Notes: generated by a model not told the origin, from the letters alone. Positions 10,762 through 19,660 are shown, counted from the first letter of the stretch. The stretch is DNA of 64,000 nt from Psychroflexus sediminis (GCF_900099815.1 NZ_FNCW01000004.1:62001-126000), one strand, 5' to 3'. Program-made: numbers and translations.

Positions 10762-11631
10762 TTAATAAGCTTTTAGCATTCTATCATTCCCCCTAAAATC
10801 TTTCCTCAGCTCAATATGCTGAAAACCAAAATCTTTAAATAAGTGACAGGTTTCTTCAGCTAAATATTGATTGATTTCCAGGTAAAGCACTGGTTTTTTA
10901 TTCATTTTTGAAGCTAATACAGCTATTTTTCTGTAAAATACAAGAGGGTCGTCATTGTCAACAAACAAGGCCAGATGCGGCTCATTTTTCAATACATTAG
11001 CTTTCATTTGCCTTTGCTCATCAAACTTCACATAAGGCGGATTGGACACCAGGATGTCTGCTTCCGGAAGCTGATCGAGTTTCAAGACATCGGCATGGAC
11101 AAATTCTAGTGATGATCCCTTTTTTTTAGAACCTGTCTGTCCAAGACATACCGATAAATTTGATGCGGCTATTTTTAATGCTTCAGCAGAAATATCTAGT
11201 GCTTTAATCTTGACCTGATGCAGGTGTTTGGCCAGGGCGATGGGAATACAGCCGCTTCCGGTTCCTAAATCTAGAAGAGTCAGCTGAAGCCTGGAAGACT
11301 GGTAGTCTTCCAGCACCCATTCTACAAGCTGTTCTGTTTCTGGTCTTGGAATTAAAACATGGGGATTGACTTCCAGTTTCAAACCAAAAAATTCGGTATG
11401 ACCTAAAATATATTGAATAGGTTCTTCATCCTTCATTCTTTTTTTGGCCTCTTCAAATTTCTGAAGTTGACTTTCACTGAGATCAGCTTCGGTTTTAAGC
11501 AACAGATCATAGGTTTTTAAATCGAATAGGTCTTCTGCAAGCCAGGAAAAAAAAGTTGCTGCCTCCTCTCGCTCGTAAACAGAAGAAAGGTCCTCTAAAA
11601 ATGCATTTCTAAGGCTTTTCAAATTTGTCAT
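10762..11631 (-). CDS. prmC: Peptide chain release factor N5-glutamine methyltransferase PrmC
   Basis: This SAM-dependent methyltransferase of 289 residues modifies the Gln of the GGQ motif in release factors RF1 and RF2. The SAM-binding motif LDLGTGSGCIPIAL lies near residues 120-133 and the catalytic NPPY motif at 197-200. The N-terminal helical domain that contacts the release factor is present. It overlaps the upstream YigZ-family gene by four bases, which suggests co-translation. Confidence 0.93.
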   Translation of the reverse strand: MTNLKSLRNAFLEDLSSVYEREEAATFFSWLAEDLFDLKTYDLLLKTEADLSESQLQKFEEAKKRMKDEEPIQYILGHTEFFGLKLEVNPHVLIPRPETEQLVEWVLEDYQSSRLQLTLLDLGTGSGCIPIALAKHLHQVKIKALDISAEALKIAASNLSVCLGQTGSKKKGSSLEFVHADVLKLDQLPEADILVSNPPYVKFDEQRQMKANVLKNEPHLALFVDNDDPLVFYRKIAVLASKMNKKPVLYLEINQYLAEETCHLFKDFGFQHIELRKDFRGNDRMLKAY

Positions 11632-12251
11632 TCTTCTTCTGACTTATATTTACTGGAAACTTCAAAACCAAAAACCGCATCAAACTTCTCGTAAATTTTA
11701 TCAAACTCCTTTTTCCTCACCGCAATTTTAAATCGGCAGTCCAGCTTCAGATCCTGCTCTACAATAACTAAGTCATATTCCTTAACCAACCTCATCACCA
11801 AATTCATTAGATCGTACTGGCAAACTACATCAAAATTAAGGTCAATCGTTTTAGAAATAAGTTTGCTGCTTTCCAAGGCCATTTTTGCTGCGGTCTTATA
11901 AGCAGAAATCAAACCACCTACACCCAGCTTGGTGCCTCCAAAATATCTGACCACAACCACCAAACTATTGGTAACCTCAAAATTTTGCAACTGACCCAGA
12001 ATGGGCATTCCTGCAGAATTGGAGGGTTCGCCATCGTCATTGACTCTGAAATGTTCATAATTTTCACCTATTTGCCAGGCATAGCAGAAATGACCCGCTT
12101 TATTGTGTTTGGACCTTAACTCTATTAGGGCAGATTCAACCTCTTCTTCAGTGTGTACTGGAAAGGAATAGCCAAAGAATTTACTTGCTTTTTCCTTAAG
12201 AAGCACTTCAGGACCAGATTGTTCTATGGTTTTGTAAGCGTCTTTATCCAA
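11628..12251 (-). CDS. YigZ/IMPACT family protein
   Basis: This 207-residue protein of the YigZ/IMPACT (UPF0029) family has the conserved block HFRVNDDGEPSNSAGMPIL followed by VVVRYFGGTKLGVGGLISAYK. A C-terminal DUF1949-like domain (about residues 135-200) follows. The eukaryotic IMPACT homologue regulates Gcn2; the bacterial function is not settled. The start is a TTG at 12249-12251 giving MDKDAYKTIEQSG. No ATG lies between it and the conserved region, and the resulting N-terminus fits the family. It is the second gene of a minus-strand run ending in prmC. Confidence 0.85.
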   Translation of the reverse strand: MDKDAYKTIEQSGPEVLLKEKASKFFGYSFPVHTEEEVESALIELRSKHNKAGHFCYAWQIGENYEHFRVNDDGEPSNSAGMPILGQLQNFEVTNSLVVVVRYFGGTKLGVGGLISAYKTAAKMALESSKLISKTIDLNFDVVCQYDLMNLVMRLVKEYDLVIVEQDLKLDCRFKIAVRKKEFDKIYEKFDAVFGFEVSSKYKSEEE

Positions 12252-12281
12252 CTGAATATGGTTTGAAAATAAAATGTGTAA

Positions 12282-13001
12282 CTAGCCCTGAATTAAGAAA
12301 ATCGCAGGTCTTTTATGCAAATCTATGGAAGTTTTCTTCCATTCAGCCGCGGTTTGTGTTTTTATAAACTCTGTAGATAAGGTAAGGTCTACAGCAACAC
12401 ATATCCTGGTAGAAGCCTGTAAGGTCGAAATAAGACTGATCAATAATTTATTATTTCTGTAAGGCGTTTCAATAAAAATCTGGGCCTGATTCTGTTCTAA
12501 GGAAGTTTTCTCAATTTTCTTTACGAGATGCTTGCGCTCCTGATTGTCTATGGGCAGGTAGCCGTGAAAAGTAAAACTTTGACCGTTGAGTCCGCTGGAC
12601 ATCAGAGCCAGCAAAATAGAAGATGGCCCAACCAAAGGAACCACCTGGATGTTGTTTTGATGTGCCAGTGCAACCACCTGGGCTCCAGGGTCTGCAACAC
12701 CAGGACAACCGGCATCAGACAGCAAACCCATATTGATCCCCTGCTCACATGCTTCCAAAAAGCTGGGGATTTCTAAGTCTGAAGTAAATTTGTTAAGAAG
12801 TTTAAATTCTAGGTTAGGCTGAGATTTAGAAGGCACAATTTTTTTTATAAAATGCCTGGCTACTTTTTCATTCTCAACGATGTAGTGATCGATTTCGTTT
12901 ATCACTTTTCTTATAGAAAGCGGAAGCACTTCTAAAGGCGGCAGATCTCCAAGCCGATTTGGAATAAGATAAAGCTTACCCTTTTTCTGAACGTTTCCCA
13001 T
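12282..13001 (-). CDS. RsmI-like SAM-dependent methyltransferase (tetrapyrrole methylase family)
   Basis: This 239-residue protein of the tetrapyrrole methylase fold resembles RsmI, which 2'-O-methylates C1402 of 16S rRNA. Visible motifs are YLIPNRLGD near the N-terminus, GLLSDAGCPGVADPGAQVV (about residues 93-111) and VPLVGPSSILLALMSSG. It is shorter than E. coli RsmI and lacks its C-terminal domain. Bacteroidota often carry such a short form, usually annotated only as a SAM-dependent methyltransferase. The precise target is therefore uncertain. It sits 26 bases after the phosphatase gene on the same strand. Confidence 0.8.
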   Translation of the reverse strand: MGNVQKKGKLYLIPNRLGDLPPLEVLPLSIRKVINEIDHYIVENEKVARHFIKKIVPSKSQPNLEFKLLNKFTSDLEIPSFLEACEQGINMGLLSDAGCPGVADPGAQVVALAHQNNIQVVPLVGPSSILLALMSSGLNGQSFTFHGYLPIDNQERKHLVKKIEKTSLEQNQAQIFIETPYRNNKLLISLISTLQASTRICVAVDLTLSTEFIKTQTAAEWKKTSIDLHKRPAIFLIQG

Positions 13002-13027
13002 GTCTTGATTTTATTATGAAACTAAAT

Positions 13028-13486
13028 TTAAGACTTATCCCATTCTTTAGCTATAACAGAACAGGATTCTTCTAACATTTCATACACCTGTTTAAAGCCA
13101 TCTATCGAATTATGGTAAGGGTCTGGTACACTTTCGTTTTCACCAGGAAAAATCTTATCTAAAATCAGACTTACCTTATTGCGGTCTTCTTGAGTTTCTG
13201 CTAAATCCAATATATCTTCATAATTGGAAGTATCCATTACAAAAATATGATCAAATCTTTTGAAATCTTCTTTCACAAAAGGCCTGCTTCGCTGATTGGT
13301 AATATCCAATCCATAGTCTCTGGCAACCTCTATGGAGCGTTGATCTGGCAAAGAGCCTTCATGCTGATTTGAAGTGCCCGCAGAATCTATTTCATATTTT
13401 GAGGAATCTAGTTTAGATCTTAAAATGCCTTCCGCCAGTGGAGAACGACAAATATTTCCTAAACATACCATCAAGACTTTGGTCAT
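13028..13486 (-). CDS. Low-molecular-weight protein-tyrosine phosphatase
   Basis: This 152-residue cytoplasmic LMW-PTP has the phosphate-binding loop VCLGNICRSP (nucleophile Cys8, Arg14) and the general acid in PDPYH (Asp122). Family members remove phosphate from tyrosine or arginine residues; the target here is unknown. The ATG overlaps the dnaA stop as ATGA, so the two are probably coupled. Confidence 0.92.
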   Translation of the reverse strand: MTKVLMVCLGNICRSPLAEGILRSKLDSSKYEIDSAGTSNQHEGSLPDQRSIEVARDYGLDITNQRSRPFVKEDFKRFDHIFVMDTSNYEDILDLAETQEDRNKVSLILDKIFPGENESVPDPYHNSIDGFKQVYEMLEESCSVIAKEWDKS

Positions 13487-14913
13487 AGCTGCTTGAATTT
13501 AACTTCAAGATCCTGAATAAACTTACGAAACTGCTTGTCAGATTCCTGCAGGTTAGAAACAATTTTACAAGAATGCAAAACGGTAGAGTGGTCCCTCTGC
13601 CCAATATGTCTGCCGATATTAGTGAGTGATGTTTTAGTGATTTCCTTAGCGAAATACATAGCGATTTGTCTGGCCTGTACGACATTACGCTTTCTGCTTT
13701 TGGACTGTAATTCATCAAGCTCAATATGAAAATAATCACTTACTACATTTTGAATATCATCTAAAGAAATCGGTTTTTTGTTATTCTTGACGTAATTCTT
13801 AACGATTTGCTCCGCAAGATCGATAGTGATTTCAGTTTTACTAAATGAGGAATGAGCGATTAGCGAAATGATTGCACCCTCCAATTCTCGGATATTGGTA
13901 GTAATCCTGGAGGCGATATAATCTAAAATTTCATCCGCCATTTCCACTCCATCATTATAGAGTTTATTTTTGATGATTTTAATTCGGGTCTCATAATCCG
14001 GCTGTTCCAGTTCTGCCGAAAGTCCCCATTTAAATCTCGACAAAAGACGCTGCTGTATATCCTGCATATCTACAGGTGCTTTATCACTGGTCAAAATTAC
14101 CTGTTTACCATTTTGATGCAAATGGTTGAAAATGTGGAAAAAGACATCTTGAGTTCCTTTTTTACCAGAAATCAATTGAATGTCATCAACAATAAGAACA
14201 TCTATAATTTGATAAAAATGAATAAAATCATTTCTGTTATTTTTAGAAACCGCGTCGATATGCTGTTGAGTAAATTTATCGGCCGAGATATAGAGCACAG
14301 TTTTCTCGGGAAACTTATCCTTTACCTGCAAACCAATGGCATGTGCGAGGTGAGTTTTTCCCAGACCTACTCCGCCGAAGATAAGGAGTGGATTAAAAGA
14401 AGTTCCTCCCGGCTTATTGGCCACAGCGAGGCTTGCAGATCTAGCTAATCTATTGGAAGTGCCTTCCAGAAAATTGTCGAAACTATAATTTGAATTTAAC
14501 TGAGAGTCTATTTTAAGATTTCTAATTCCTGGAATCACAAAAGGATTTCTCAACTCGGGATTTTTCTGCCTGGCAGGAAAATCTACAGACTGGGAATGAA
14601 CATTGGACCTTTGTGTACTGGGAATTTTTTCTGTAAAAGGTTGTTTGTTGCCTTCTGCATTTTCCATACGAATCACGTAGACCAGTTTTGCAGCCTTCCC
14701 AAGTTCTTTGGTCAGGGCAACTTTTAACAGGTCAACATAATGCTCTTCCAGCCACTCGTAAAAGAATTTTGAGGGGACTTGGATACTTAAGGCGTTGTCA
14801 TTGAGTTTAACAGCATTAATCGGTTGAAACCAAGTTTTGTAAGCTTGATCTGAGATGTTATCTTTGATGAAGATAAGACAGTTCTCCCAGACCGAAGTTG
14901 CTGATTTTGACAT
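13483..14913 (-). CDS. dnaA: Chromosomal replication initiator protein DnaA
   Basis: DnaA opens the replication origin. The 476-residue form starting at the ATG at 14911-14913 (MSKSATSVWENCL) is preferred over an upstream start with a hydrophobic leader that does not fit the family. It has the N-terminal domain I, Walker A GGVGLGKT (residues 180-187), Walker B VLIVDD (239-244), an Arg-finger region, and the domain IV DNA-binding signature GQRDHSTVLHSC near the C-terminus. I see no cluster of TTATCCACA boxes in the upstream region, so the origin is probably elsewhere. Confidence 0.97.
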   Translation of the reverse strand: MSKSATSVWENCLIFIKDNISDQAYKTWFQPINAVKLNDNALSIQVPSKFFYEWLEEHYVDLLKVALTKELGKAAKLVYVIRMENAEGNKQPFTEKIPSTQRSNVHSQSVDFPARQKNPELRNPFVIPGIRNLKIDSQLNSNYSFDNFLEGTSNRLARSASLAVANKPGGTSFNPLLIFGGVGLGKTHLAHAIGLQVKDKFPEKTVLYISADKFTQQHIDAVSKNNRNDFIHFYQIIDVLIVDDIQLISGKKGTQDVFFHIFNHLHQNGKQVILTSDKAPVDMQDIQQRLLSRFKWGLSAELEQPDYETRIKIIKNKLYNDGVEMADEILDYIASRITTNIRELEGAIISLIAHSSFSKTEITIDLAEQIVKNYVKNNKKPISLDDIQNVVSDYFHIELDELQSKSRKRNVVQARQIAMYFAKEITKTSLTNIGRHIGQRDHSTVLHSCKIVSNLQESDKQFRKFIQDLEVKFKQL

Positions 14914-15074
14914 AGTTAAACTTAAATATTGTATTAAAATTAAATTCAAATAAAGTTGCACACACTTTATTTGGAAGACAAATATGTAAACAAACTTTCT
15001 AATAAAAAAATTAAATTTATGTTGAGATTCTAGTTTTTTCTACCTATACTTAAAGAGATATTAATAGATAAATT

Positions 15075-15515
15075 TTGAGCAAAAATTATAAAGAAATAAA
15101 ACCGATTTCCACCACTTCAACAATAGAAGTTAGGTATGCAGAAACCGACCAAATGGGCGTGGTACACCACGCGGTTTATCCTATTTATTTCGAACAGGCC
15201 CGAGTAGATTGGTTAAGAATCATGGGGATGCATTATCAAAGAATGGAAGATAGTGGAGTGATGTTGCCTTTGAATAAGTTAACAATAGATTACAAAAAAC
15301 CAGCAAAATTTGGCGATATATTAATGGTAAAGACAGGCCTTTATCAGTTACCGAGTGCAACCATTACGTTTGATTATGAAATCAGGAATCAGTACGAAGA
15401 ACTGCTTACCCTGGGGCAGACTGTCCTGGTATTTGTCAAGCAGTCCACCGGCAGACCCATGCGCTGTCCGGATGAGATTATGAATTTGATTGAAAATGCA
15501 ATTCCAAAAGACTAG
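15075..15515 (+). CDS. Acyl-CoA thioesterase, YbgC/4HBT hotdog family
   Basis: This 146-residue hotdog-fold protein has the YbgC signature VRYAETDQMGVVHHAVYPIY with the catalytic Asp, then EQARVDWLR. Such enzymes hydrolyse short- or medium-chain acyl-CoA thioesters. The start is a TTG at 15075; the first ATG lies inside the active-site motif and cannot be used. It converges with mgsA and the two stop codons overlap within 15512-15515, leaving no room for a conventional terminator. Confidence 0.87.
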   Translation: MSKNYKEIKPISTTSTIEVRYAETDQMGVVHHAVYPIYFEQARVDWLRIMGMHYQRMEDSGVMLPLNKLTIDYKKPAKFGDILMVKTGLYQLPSATITFDYEIRNQYEELLTLGQTVLVFVKQSTGRPMRCPDEIMNLIENAIPKD

Positions 15516-15880
15516 TCCTCAAAAAAAGCATCGATAAGCAGCTGAGCCGTTGCTGGATTTGTGGCGATGGGAATGTTGTGAACATCACAAATCCTCATCA
15601 GCATCTGCACATCTGGTTCGTGTGGATGCTTACCAAGGGGATCCCTGAAAAATAAAATCATAGCCAACTTTTTTTCCGCCGCCATACCGGCAATCTGAGC
15701 ATCCCCACCTATAGGCCCAGAAAGTTTTTTCTCAACTTTAAGCCCTGTATTTTTCACATGAGTTCCCGTAGTTCCAGTGGCGACGAGTTCTACCTTTTTA
15801 AGTCGGTCAAGATTTTTATTCAGGAAGTTGACCATTTCTGGTTTTTTTCCATCATGAGCTATAATTGCGATTTTTTTCAT
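15512..15880 (-). CDS. mgsA: Methylglyoxal synthase
   Basis: MgsA converts dihydroxyacetone phosphate to methylglyoxal, a glycolytic bypass. The 122-residue protein shows the phosphate-binding ATGTTG segment, the LSGPIGGDAQIA loop with the catalytic Asp, and LFFRDPL followed by HPHEPDV. The C-terminus is about 25 residues shorter than in E. coli. The ATG at 15880 is chosen over an adjacent GTG. The GNAT gene ends 7 bases upstream, so the pair is probably cotranscribed. Confidence 0.92.
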   Translation of the reverse strand: MKKIAIIAHDGKKPEMVNFLNKNLDRLKKVELVATGTTGTHVKNTGLKVEKKLSGPIGGDAQIAGMAAEKKLAMILFFRDPLGKHPHEPDVQMLMRICDVHNIPIATNPATAQLLIDAFFED

Positions 15881-15887
15881 CACTTTA

Positions 15888-16376
15888 TCAGTTTAATTCT
15901 TTTTTCATAAAAATAGTGCAGGAATAATGACCCGTATCGCCCATTCTCTCTGAAATATATTCAAAGCCTGTTTTTTGATAGAGTTTCTGAGCTGCAGTCA
16001 TGCTTAGTAAAGTTTCGATATAACACACCTGAAAACCCTGATCTTTGGCAAAGTCGAGGCACTTTTGCATCATCTGCCTCCCTAATCCCCGTCCTCTGGC
16101 ACTAGGATCAAAATACATTTTCTGAAGTTCACAAATTTCAGGATCTCCATTATCTAAGGGTGAAATACCAGCACTGCCTAAGATTTCATCTCCTTCCAGC
16201 AACACAAAATATTCTGATCTTTCTTTCTGATATGTTTCAAAAAGCTGATCTAAAGCCTTGTCTTCATAAGCAGTCCCCACTTTTGGCGCTCCCTGCTCTA
16301 CAAGCACATGTCGTATCATTTTAGCAACTTTTCTATTATCTTTTTGTTGAATTGGGCGTATGCTTATTTCTGTCAT
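15888..16376 (-). CDS. GNAT family N-acetyltransferase
   Basis: This 162-residue GNAT-fold protein begins ISIRPIQQKDNRKVAKMI and carries the acetyl-CoA-binding motif A ARGRGLGRQMMQKCL (about residues 92-106), followed by CYIETL and LYQKTGFEYI. The substrate cannot be inferred. It lies immediately upstream of mgsA on the same strand. The 218-base region on its other side, before ribD, is AT-rich and holds only the ribD promoter candidate. Confidence 0.85.
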   Translation of the reverse strand: MTEISIRPIQQKDNRKVAKMIRHVLVEQGAPKVGTAYEDKALDQLFETYQKERSEYFVLLEGDEILGSAGISPLDNGDPEICELQKMYFDPSARGRGLGRQMMQKCLDFAKDQGFQVCYIETLLSMTAAQKLYQKTGFEYISERMGDTGHYSCTIFMKKELN

Positions 16377-16561
16377 TTTTAGTCTTCAGTTGAACGATTT
16401 GATATTTTTAAATTTACAGGCTATTATACAATTACTATACCTGCTGGCAAAATTAAATGATTTAAAAGTTGCAGGTACATCTATTTAAAAAATTAAATTT
16501 AATACTTATGAACTCCAAAAAAATAAACAGTATAAATTTTAAAAAGTAGATAAAACCTGAG

Positions 16562-16590
16562 TTGAATGCTTAAGTCTTTTTCTATTTTTA
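16562..16590 (+). promoter_or_regulatory. Putative ribD promoter, abutting the start codon
   Basis: TTG (16562-16564), 18 bases, then TATTTTTA (16583-16590): one mismatch to TAnnTTTG. The GTG start of ribD follows after only four bases, so transcription would begin at or very near the start codon. Confidence 0.45.
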
Positions 16591-16594
16591 CACG

Positions 16595-17638
16595 GTGAAT
16601 ACAAATGAATTTTATATAAATAGATGCCTGGAGTTGGCAAAAAATGGGTTGGGAACCACATACCCAAATCCACTTGTGGGTTGTGTTATTGTTCATAACA
16701 ACCAAATTATAGGTGAAGGCTGGCACATACAGGCAGGTAATGCCCATGCCGAAGTAAGAGCCATACATGCTGTTAAAGACCAGTCGTTGCTGAAAAACTC
16801 TACGCTTTATGTTACGCTCGAACCTTGCAGCCATTATGGTAAGACACCGCCCTGCAGTGATCTTATCATTGCCAAAAAAATTCCTAATATCGTGATTGGA
16901 ACCCTAGATCCCTTTGCGAAAGTTTCTGGCATGGGTATCAAAAAATTACTAGCTGCTGGAAGAAATGTTGTCGTGGGTGTTTGTGAAGAAAAATGTGAAC
17001 TTTTGAACAAGCGCTTTTTTACCTTTCACAGAAAAAAAAGACCTTACATCATCTTGAAGTGGGCAGAAACTAAGCACGGTTTTATCGCTCCTGTTGATCA
17101 GAAAAAAGATGTGATTTTCTGGATTACCAATGCCTATTCTCAGCAGCTTGTACATAAATGGAGAAGTGAAGAACAGGCTATTTTAATAGGAACCCAAACG
17201 GCTAGGATGGACAATCCAAAACTGAATATCAGGCATTGGACAGGAAAAAATCCTACGCGTATAGTCCTGGATAAATCCTTAAAATTGCCAAAACATCTAT
17301 CGGTAATGGATACTTCGCAGCCCACTGTCGTGTTTCATCACAGCAACTTAACAGCTGAGAACCAGAAAAATTTAAGCTTTACCCCTCTGGATTTCGATAG
17401 CGACACACTGCCGCAAATCTTGGATAAGCTGCATCAGCTCGAACTTCAATCTGTCATCATTGAAGGCGGAAGCAGGACTTTACAGAGTTTTATAGATGCA
17501 GGATTATGGGATGAAGCCAGAGTTTTTAAGGCTCAGAATGAAATTGATAAGGGCATAAAGGCACCGGTATTAAACAAAGAAGCCTCTCGTACAACTGAGA
17601 TAGAAGGCGATCAACTGAATTACTTTTACAATGATTAA
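16595..17638 (+). CDS. ribD: Bifunctional riboflavin biosynthesis protein RibD (deaminase/reductase)
   Basis: RibD carries out two successive steps of riboflavin synthesis: deamination and then reduction of the ribosyl side chain. The 347-residue protein has an N-terminal zinc deaminase domain (HAEV at 51-54, PCSHYGKTPPC with Cys78 and Cys87) and a C-terminal reductase domain (KWAETKHGFIAP, then VIIEGGSRTL). The start is GTG at 16595; downstream candidates would remove conserved sequence. It overlaps the HAD gene by eight bases and heads a ribD-HAD-transporter run. Confidence 0.95.
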   Translation: MNTNEFYINRCLELAKNGLGTTYPNPLVGCVIVHNNQIIGEGWHIQAGNAHAEVRAIHAVKDQSLLKNSTLYVTLEPCSHYGKTPPCSDLIIAKKIPNIVIGTLDPFAKVSGMGIKKLLAAGRNVVVGVCEEKCELLNKRFFTFHRKKRPYIILKWAETKHGFIAPVDQKKDVIFWITNAYSQQLVHKWRSEEQAILIGTQTARMDNPKLNIRHWTGKNPTRIVLDKSLKLPKHLSVMDTSQPTVVFHHSNLTAENQKNLSFTPLDFDSDTLPQILDKLHQLELQSVIIEGGSRTLQSFIDAGLWDEARVFKAQNEIDKGIKAPVLNKEASRTTEIEGDQLNYFYND

Positions 17639-18239
17639 AACCATCATATTTGACTTCGGAGATGTATTTCTCACTCTGGACAAATCTGCGACTACCAAGC
17701 ATTTAAAGAAGCAGGGGATTTCTGAATTGGATTCTGAGACCCTCAAAATCAATGAGTCTTATGAAAAAGGATTGATTTCATCCAATGAATTTATCCAGCA
17801 CTATACTGAAAAATTCGACGGGCTTTCTGATGAAAAATTCAAGAAGGCCTGGAACTCAATTTTAATTGACTTTCCTTTAGAACGGCTTGATTTTTTGAAA
17901 AAATTAAAAACCAACAAGGCTTACAAAATAATTTTACTCAGCAATACAAACGAGCTTCACATCGACTGGGTGAAGGAACATGTTTCAGTTTTCGAGGAGT
18001 TTAAATCCTGTTTTGATCGGTTTTACCTCTCGCATGAAATTAATTTTAGAAAACCCGACAAATCTATTTTTGAATTTGTTTTGAAGAAGAATGATTTAAA
18101 ACCAGAGGAAACTTTATTTATAGACGACACCTTAGAACACATCCTGACAGCACAGCAACTGGGCATTCACACCTGGCATCTAAAAGCGGGTCAAGAAGAA
18201 GTGTCTCAATTATTTTCTAAAAAAACGGATTTGTTTTGA
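17631..18239 (+). CDS. HAD family hydrolase (YihX-like)
   Basis: This 202-residue HAD-superfamily protein has motif I IIFDFGDVF near the N-terminus, motif II LLSNTNE, the conserved Lys in RKPDKSIF and motif IV FIDDTLEH. The DFGDV form of motif I resembles YihX-type sugar phosphatases. Flavin-precursor dephosphorylation is a possible role given its overlap with ribD (the riboflavin pathway needs a HAD phosphatase), but that is inference from position. The next gene overlaps its stop by four bases. Confidence 0.85.
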   Translation: MIKTIIFDFGDVFLTLDKSATTKHLKKQGISELDSETLKINESYEKGLISSNEFIQHYTEKFDGLSDEKFKKAWNSILIDFPLERLDFLKKLKTNKAYKIILLSNTNELHIDWVKEHVSVFEEFKSCFDRFYLSHEINFRKPDKSIFEFVLKKNDLKPEETLFIDDTLEHILTAQQLGIHTWHLKAGQEEVSQLFSKKTDLF

Positions 18240-19111
18240 TAGCCTTAATCCTAAGTATTTTATCCTCCAGCGCAATTTATATCGTTTTCAAGCTCTTCGG
18301 CAAGTATAACATTACAACGCTAAACGCCTTAATTGTCAATTATTTTATAGCCTTTGTGCTCGGATTCATGCTCCAGGGAAATTTTTCTGTTGAGGGAGTT
18401 TGGTCAGTTACATCCAAAGATTGGTTTTACGGCTCTATGGCTTTAGGTGCCATGTTCATACTGGTTTTTTCACTCATGGTAATCACTACTCAAAAAGGAG
18501 GAATGTCTGTGGTCTCCGTAGCCAGCAAAATGAGTGTAGCTATACCCGTGGTTTTTGTAATCTTATATTATAATGAATCGCTTGGAGTATTAAAAATTAT
18601 AGGGATTATTATGGCTCTAATGTCGGTCTACCTGGTATCGGTGAGAAAGAAAGACGGCTTAAGCATAGATATGAAATACTTTATTTTTCCTTTGCTTGTA
18701 TTTTTAGGCAGCGGGATTATAGAAAGCAGCATTAAATTTCTAGAAAACACCTATGTCCCGGAGGACGAAGTTTCTCTTTTTTCTGCCATTACCTTTTTCT
18801 TTGCTTTTGTGACTGGACTTATAGTTTTTGGACTTAGAAGACACCTTAACAAACCGGGTTTTAAATCAAAAGATGTAATAGGTGGATTTCTCCTGGGTAT
18901 ACCAAATTATTTTTCTATTTACTTTTTTATTCTGGCGCTAAGAATACCCGGACTTGACAGCTCAAGTATTTTCATCATCAACAATGTTAGCATTGTATTG
19001 CTTTCCACTATTCTGGGTATCATCTTCTTTAGAGAACGGGTGATTACCAAAAACTGGGTAGGAATCGGTATGGCAATTCTAAGCATTATCTTGATAACTT
19101 ATACTCAGTAA
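18236..19111 (+). CDS. DMT superfamily (EamA-like) transporter
   Basis: This 291-residue integral membrane protein has about ten hydrophobic segments in two repeats, typical of EamA-like drug/metabolite transporters. The start is TTG at 18236-18238, overlapping the HAD TGA stop. Its substrate is unknown; flavin or precursor transport would fit the ribD neighbourhood but nothing in the sequence shows it. The last 33 bases overlap the end of the convergent PAP2 gene. Confidence 0.82.
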   Translation: MIALILSILSSSAIYIVFKLFGKYNITTLNALIVNYFIAFVLGFMLQGNFSVEGVWSVTSKDWFYGSMALGAMFILVFSLMVITTQKGGMSVVSVASKMSVAIPVVFVILYYNESLGVLKIIGIIMALMSVYLVSVRKKDGLSIDMKYFIFPLLVFLGSGIIESSIKFLENTYVPEDEVSLFSAITFFFAFVTGLIVFGLRRHLNKPGFKSKDVIGGFLLGIPNYFSIYFFILALRIPGLDSSSIFIINNVSIVLLSTILGIIFFRERVITKNWVGIGMAILSIILITYTQ

Positions 19112-19660
19112 TTTTTTTTCGGAAGCTTCATAAAGCTTAGAACAAATTATTGCGATTAGTGTTCCCACAAAAGCTCCAACGATGACATCACTCGGAAAAT
19201 GAACACCGACAAAAATCCGGCTTAATGAAAAAAGAACGGGCCAAATAAAAATGAAGCCAAGGTATTTATATCTAGATTTTAAAACGAGATAGATAAATAC
19301 AGTGGCTGCGAATGAAGTTGAGGCATGGCCGGAAAAGAAACTAAAATTGGTAGGTTCGTAAAGGATTTTGAGATTAGCCATGATATCTTCGGTGAGATTT
19401 GGTCTGTTTCTCTGCACCAAAAATTTTGTGAGTTCCGTAAGCAAATGGGTAAAACCTACGCTGATCAATAAAACTAAAACTCCTAAAAAGCCTTTTCTAT
19501 AGTCAACTTTATAAAAAAACAGCAGCAAAAGAAAAAAATAAAAAGGCAACCAATGTTTGGTATAGGTGATAAATGACCAAAAAGAATCCAAGCCATCAGG
19601 GCTCAAATTATTTAAAAAAACCATCAACTCCCAATCCCAAAGAAAAGGATTAAACTCCAT
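19079..19660 (-). CDS. PAP2 family phosphatase
   Basis: This 193-residue membrane phosphatase has the three PAP2 motifs in order: KFLVQRNRP, FFSGHAST and SRIFVGVHFPSD, with hydrophobic segments between them. Likely substrates are phosphatidate, undecaprenyl pyrophosphate or phosphatidylglycerophosphate, and sequence alone does not decide. Its ATG shares one base with the tatA stop, and its 3' end overlaps the DMT transporter gene by 33 bases. Confidence 0.9.
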   Translation of the reverse strand: MEFNPFLWDWELMVFLNNLSPDGLDSFWSFITYTKHWLPFYFFLLLLFFYKVDYRKGFLGVLVLLISVGFTHLLTELTKFLVQRNRPNLTEDIMANLKILYEPTNFSFFSGHASTSFAATVFIYLVLKSRYKYLGFIFIWPVLFSLSRIFVGVHFPSDVIVGAFVGTLIAIICSKLYEASEKKLLSISYQDNA

